NCBI GenBank assembly: GCA_964237235.1
Contig: CAXSGY010000018.1
Location: forward strand, 35,484-99,483
DNA: 64,000 bases
From: GCA-002050365 sp964237235
Lineage (GTDB): Bacteria > Acidobacteriota > Blastocatellia > Pyrinomonadales > Pyrinomonadaceae
Direction of reading: 5' to 3'
Position 1 is the stretch's first letter. Every line of letters begins with the position of its first letter. The notes under the pieces were generated by a model. The model worked only from the letters and a program-made list of their open reading frames with translations, did no database searches and was not told the origin of the DNA. This document shows positions 63,417 through 64,000 of the stretch, piece after piece. A program made the position numbers and the translations under genes.

Positions 63417-63932
63417 CTAATTCTGCGTCGGGAAAATTCCTTCGAGCGCGATAATAAAGCTGATGCATAAATAAGGCATCATATTGTCGTGCGGCTGATT
63501 TCCGCCGGCGGAAAGTCCAATGCCCGCGTTTCCCATCGAAGCGGTGGGCGCGGACGTGCTGAAAAAATTCTTTTGAGTTGCCGCGACAAAGTTGCCGCTC
63601 GGATTGTCCGAACTTCCCGCATCGCTGTTGCAAGCCACCGGGTGGTTGTGAAGCGCGAGCTGCTGCGAATTTAAAGTAACGGTCTCCGTCCCGGCGACTT
63701 GTCCCCAAGGATAACTCGTTCCCTGCAGAATGCCCTGATGAACCGGAATTCTGCCCTGCAGATTCGGAAGCCCGAACGTCGTTTGCCCGTCGCCGCCGTA
63801 AGTCGTTCCGATCAGCATGAAAAGCGCGTCGTTGTCGCTGATGTTCAATAACTGACCGTTACAGAAAGCATAACCGACCGGCGCGAAATTACCGCCAAAC
63901 ATTTTTATTTCGCCGATATATGGATCTGCCAT
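63417..63932 (-). CDS. Phage tail collar domain protein, copy 3
   Basis: The 171-residue paralogue starts MADPYIGEIKMFGGNFAPVG, with the core TTYGGDGQTTFGLPNLQGRI and the end PYLCISFIIALEGIFPTQN. A strong AGGAGG site lies about 9 bases before ATG 63932. It is the first gene of the run; its promoter is in or beyond the last 68 bp of the window. Confidence 0.88.
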   Translation of the reverse strand: MADPYIGEIKMFGGNFAPVGYAFCNGQLLNISDNDALFMLIGTTYGGDGQTTFGLPNLQGRIPVHQGILQGTSYPWGQVAGTETVTLNSQQLALHNHPVACNSDAGSSDNPSGNFVAATQKNFFSTSAPTASMGNAGIGLSAGGNQPHDNMMPYLCISFIIALEGIFPTQN

Positions 63933-64000
63933 AAATTTTTTCCTCCTAGGTGTTTAGTCCCAAAGTGTGATGGTGATGTAAAATGCACAACACAAATCAT

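Overview
The window looks like chromosomal DNA of an acidobacterium, most likely class Blastocatellia (Pyrinomonadaceae-like). This is inference from gene style, not from a marker gene: a DUF4328 protein, an ECF sigma factor of the acidobacterial type translationally coupled to a TPR-bearing Ser/Thr kinase, very large secreted FG-GAP/Ig-like/RHS proteins, and triplicate tail-collar proteins. No rRNA, tRNA or CRISPR array was seen.

Layout. 0-5 kb: housekeeping and transport genes (POT peptide transporter, DUF4328 protein, YacG, an MFS transporter, peptide deformylase). 5-17 kb: one long minus-strand exopolysaccharide locus (O-antigen ligase-like polymerase, two GT2 glycosyltransferases, flippase, AsnB, methyltransferase, deacetylase-like protein, heparinase II/III lyase), followed by deformylase. 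17-19 kb: a divergent sigma-like regulator and a small HxxxCxxC zinc-finger protein. 19-25 kb: a patch with signs of decay (a murein-endopeptidase-like gene with a frameshifted N-terminus, a lipoprotein, an acyl-CoA ligase, a 3' remnant of comM abutting a triple-XRE regulator, and a stretch of broken coding sequence). 25-36 kb: a 1780-residue RHS protein with an AT-rich variable C-terminus and a coupled secreted partner, an FG-GAP repeat protein, then the ECF sigma/STPK pair.

36-42 kb is the most unusual accessory segment. A small protein with a Cys/Ser/Thr-rich tail precedes a LanKC-type lanthipeptide synthetase that has the lyase and kinase domains but no cyclase domain. Its stop codon lies at the edge of a decayed, internally deleted IS982-type element. 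On the other side of that element is an AT-rich PtuA/PtuB (Septu-like) defence pair.

42-53.5 kb is a co-directional run of six enzymes or large proteins: DyP peroxidase, membrane patatin phospholipase, zinc metalloprotease, MBL hydrolase, an unrecognised 1039-residue protein, and a lysozyme/peptidoglycan-binding/L,D-transpeptidase-like fusion. Apart from the patatin, none has an evident signal peptide or membrane segment. The set reads like a bacteriolytic or lipid- and protein-degrading gene set, but I cannot name it as a known system. 54-64 kb: a secreted cyclodextrin-glucanotransferase-like GH13 enzyme, two small orphan proteins, a 1266-residue secreted repeat protein, and three tandem phage-tail-collar (microcystin-dependent-like) proteins at the window end.

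The best candidates for something undescribed are the cyclase-less LanKC locus, the peroxidase-to-lysozyme cluster, and the RHS tip with its coupled partner.
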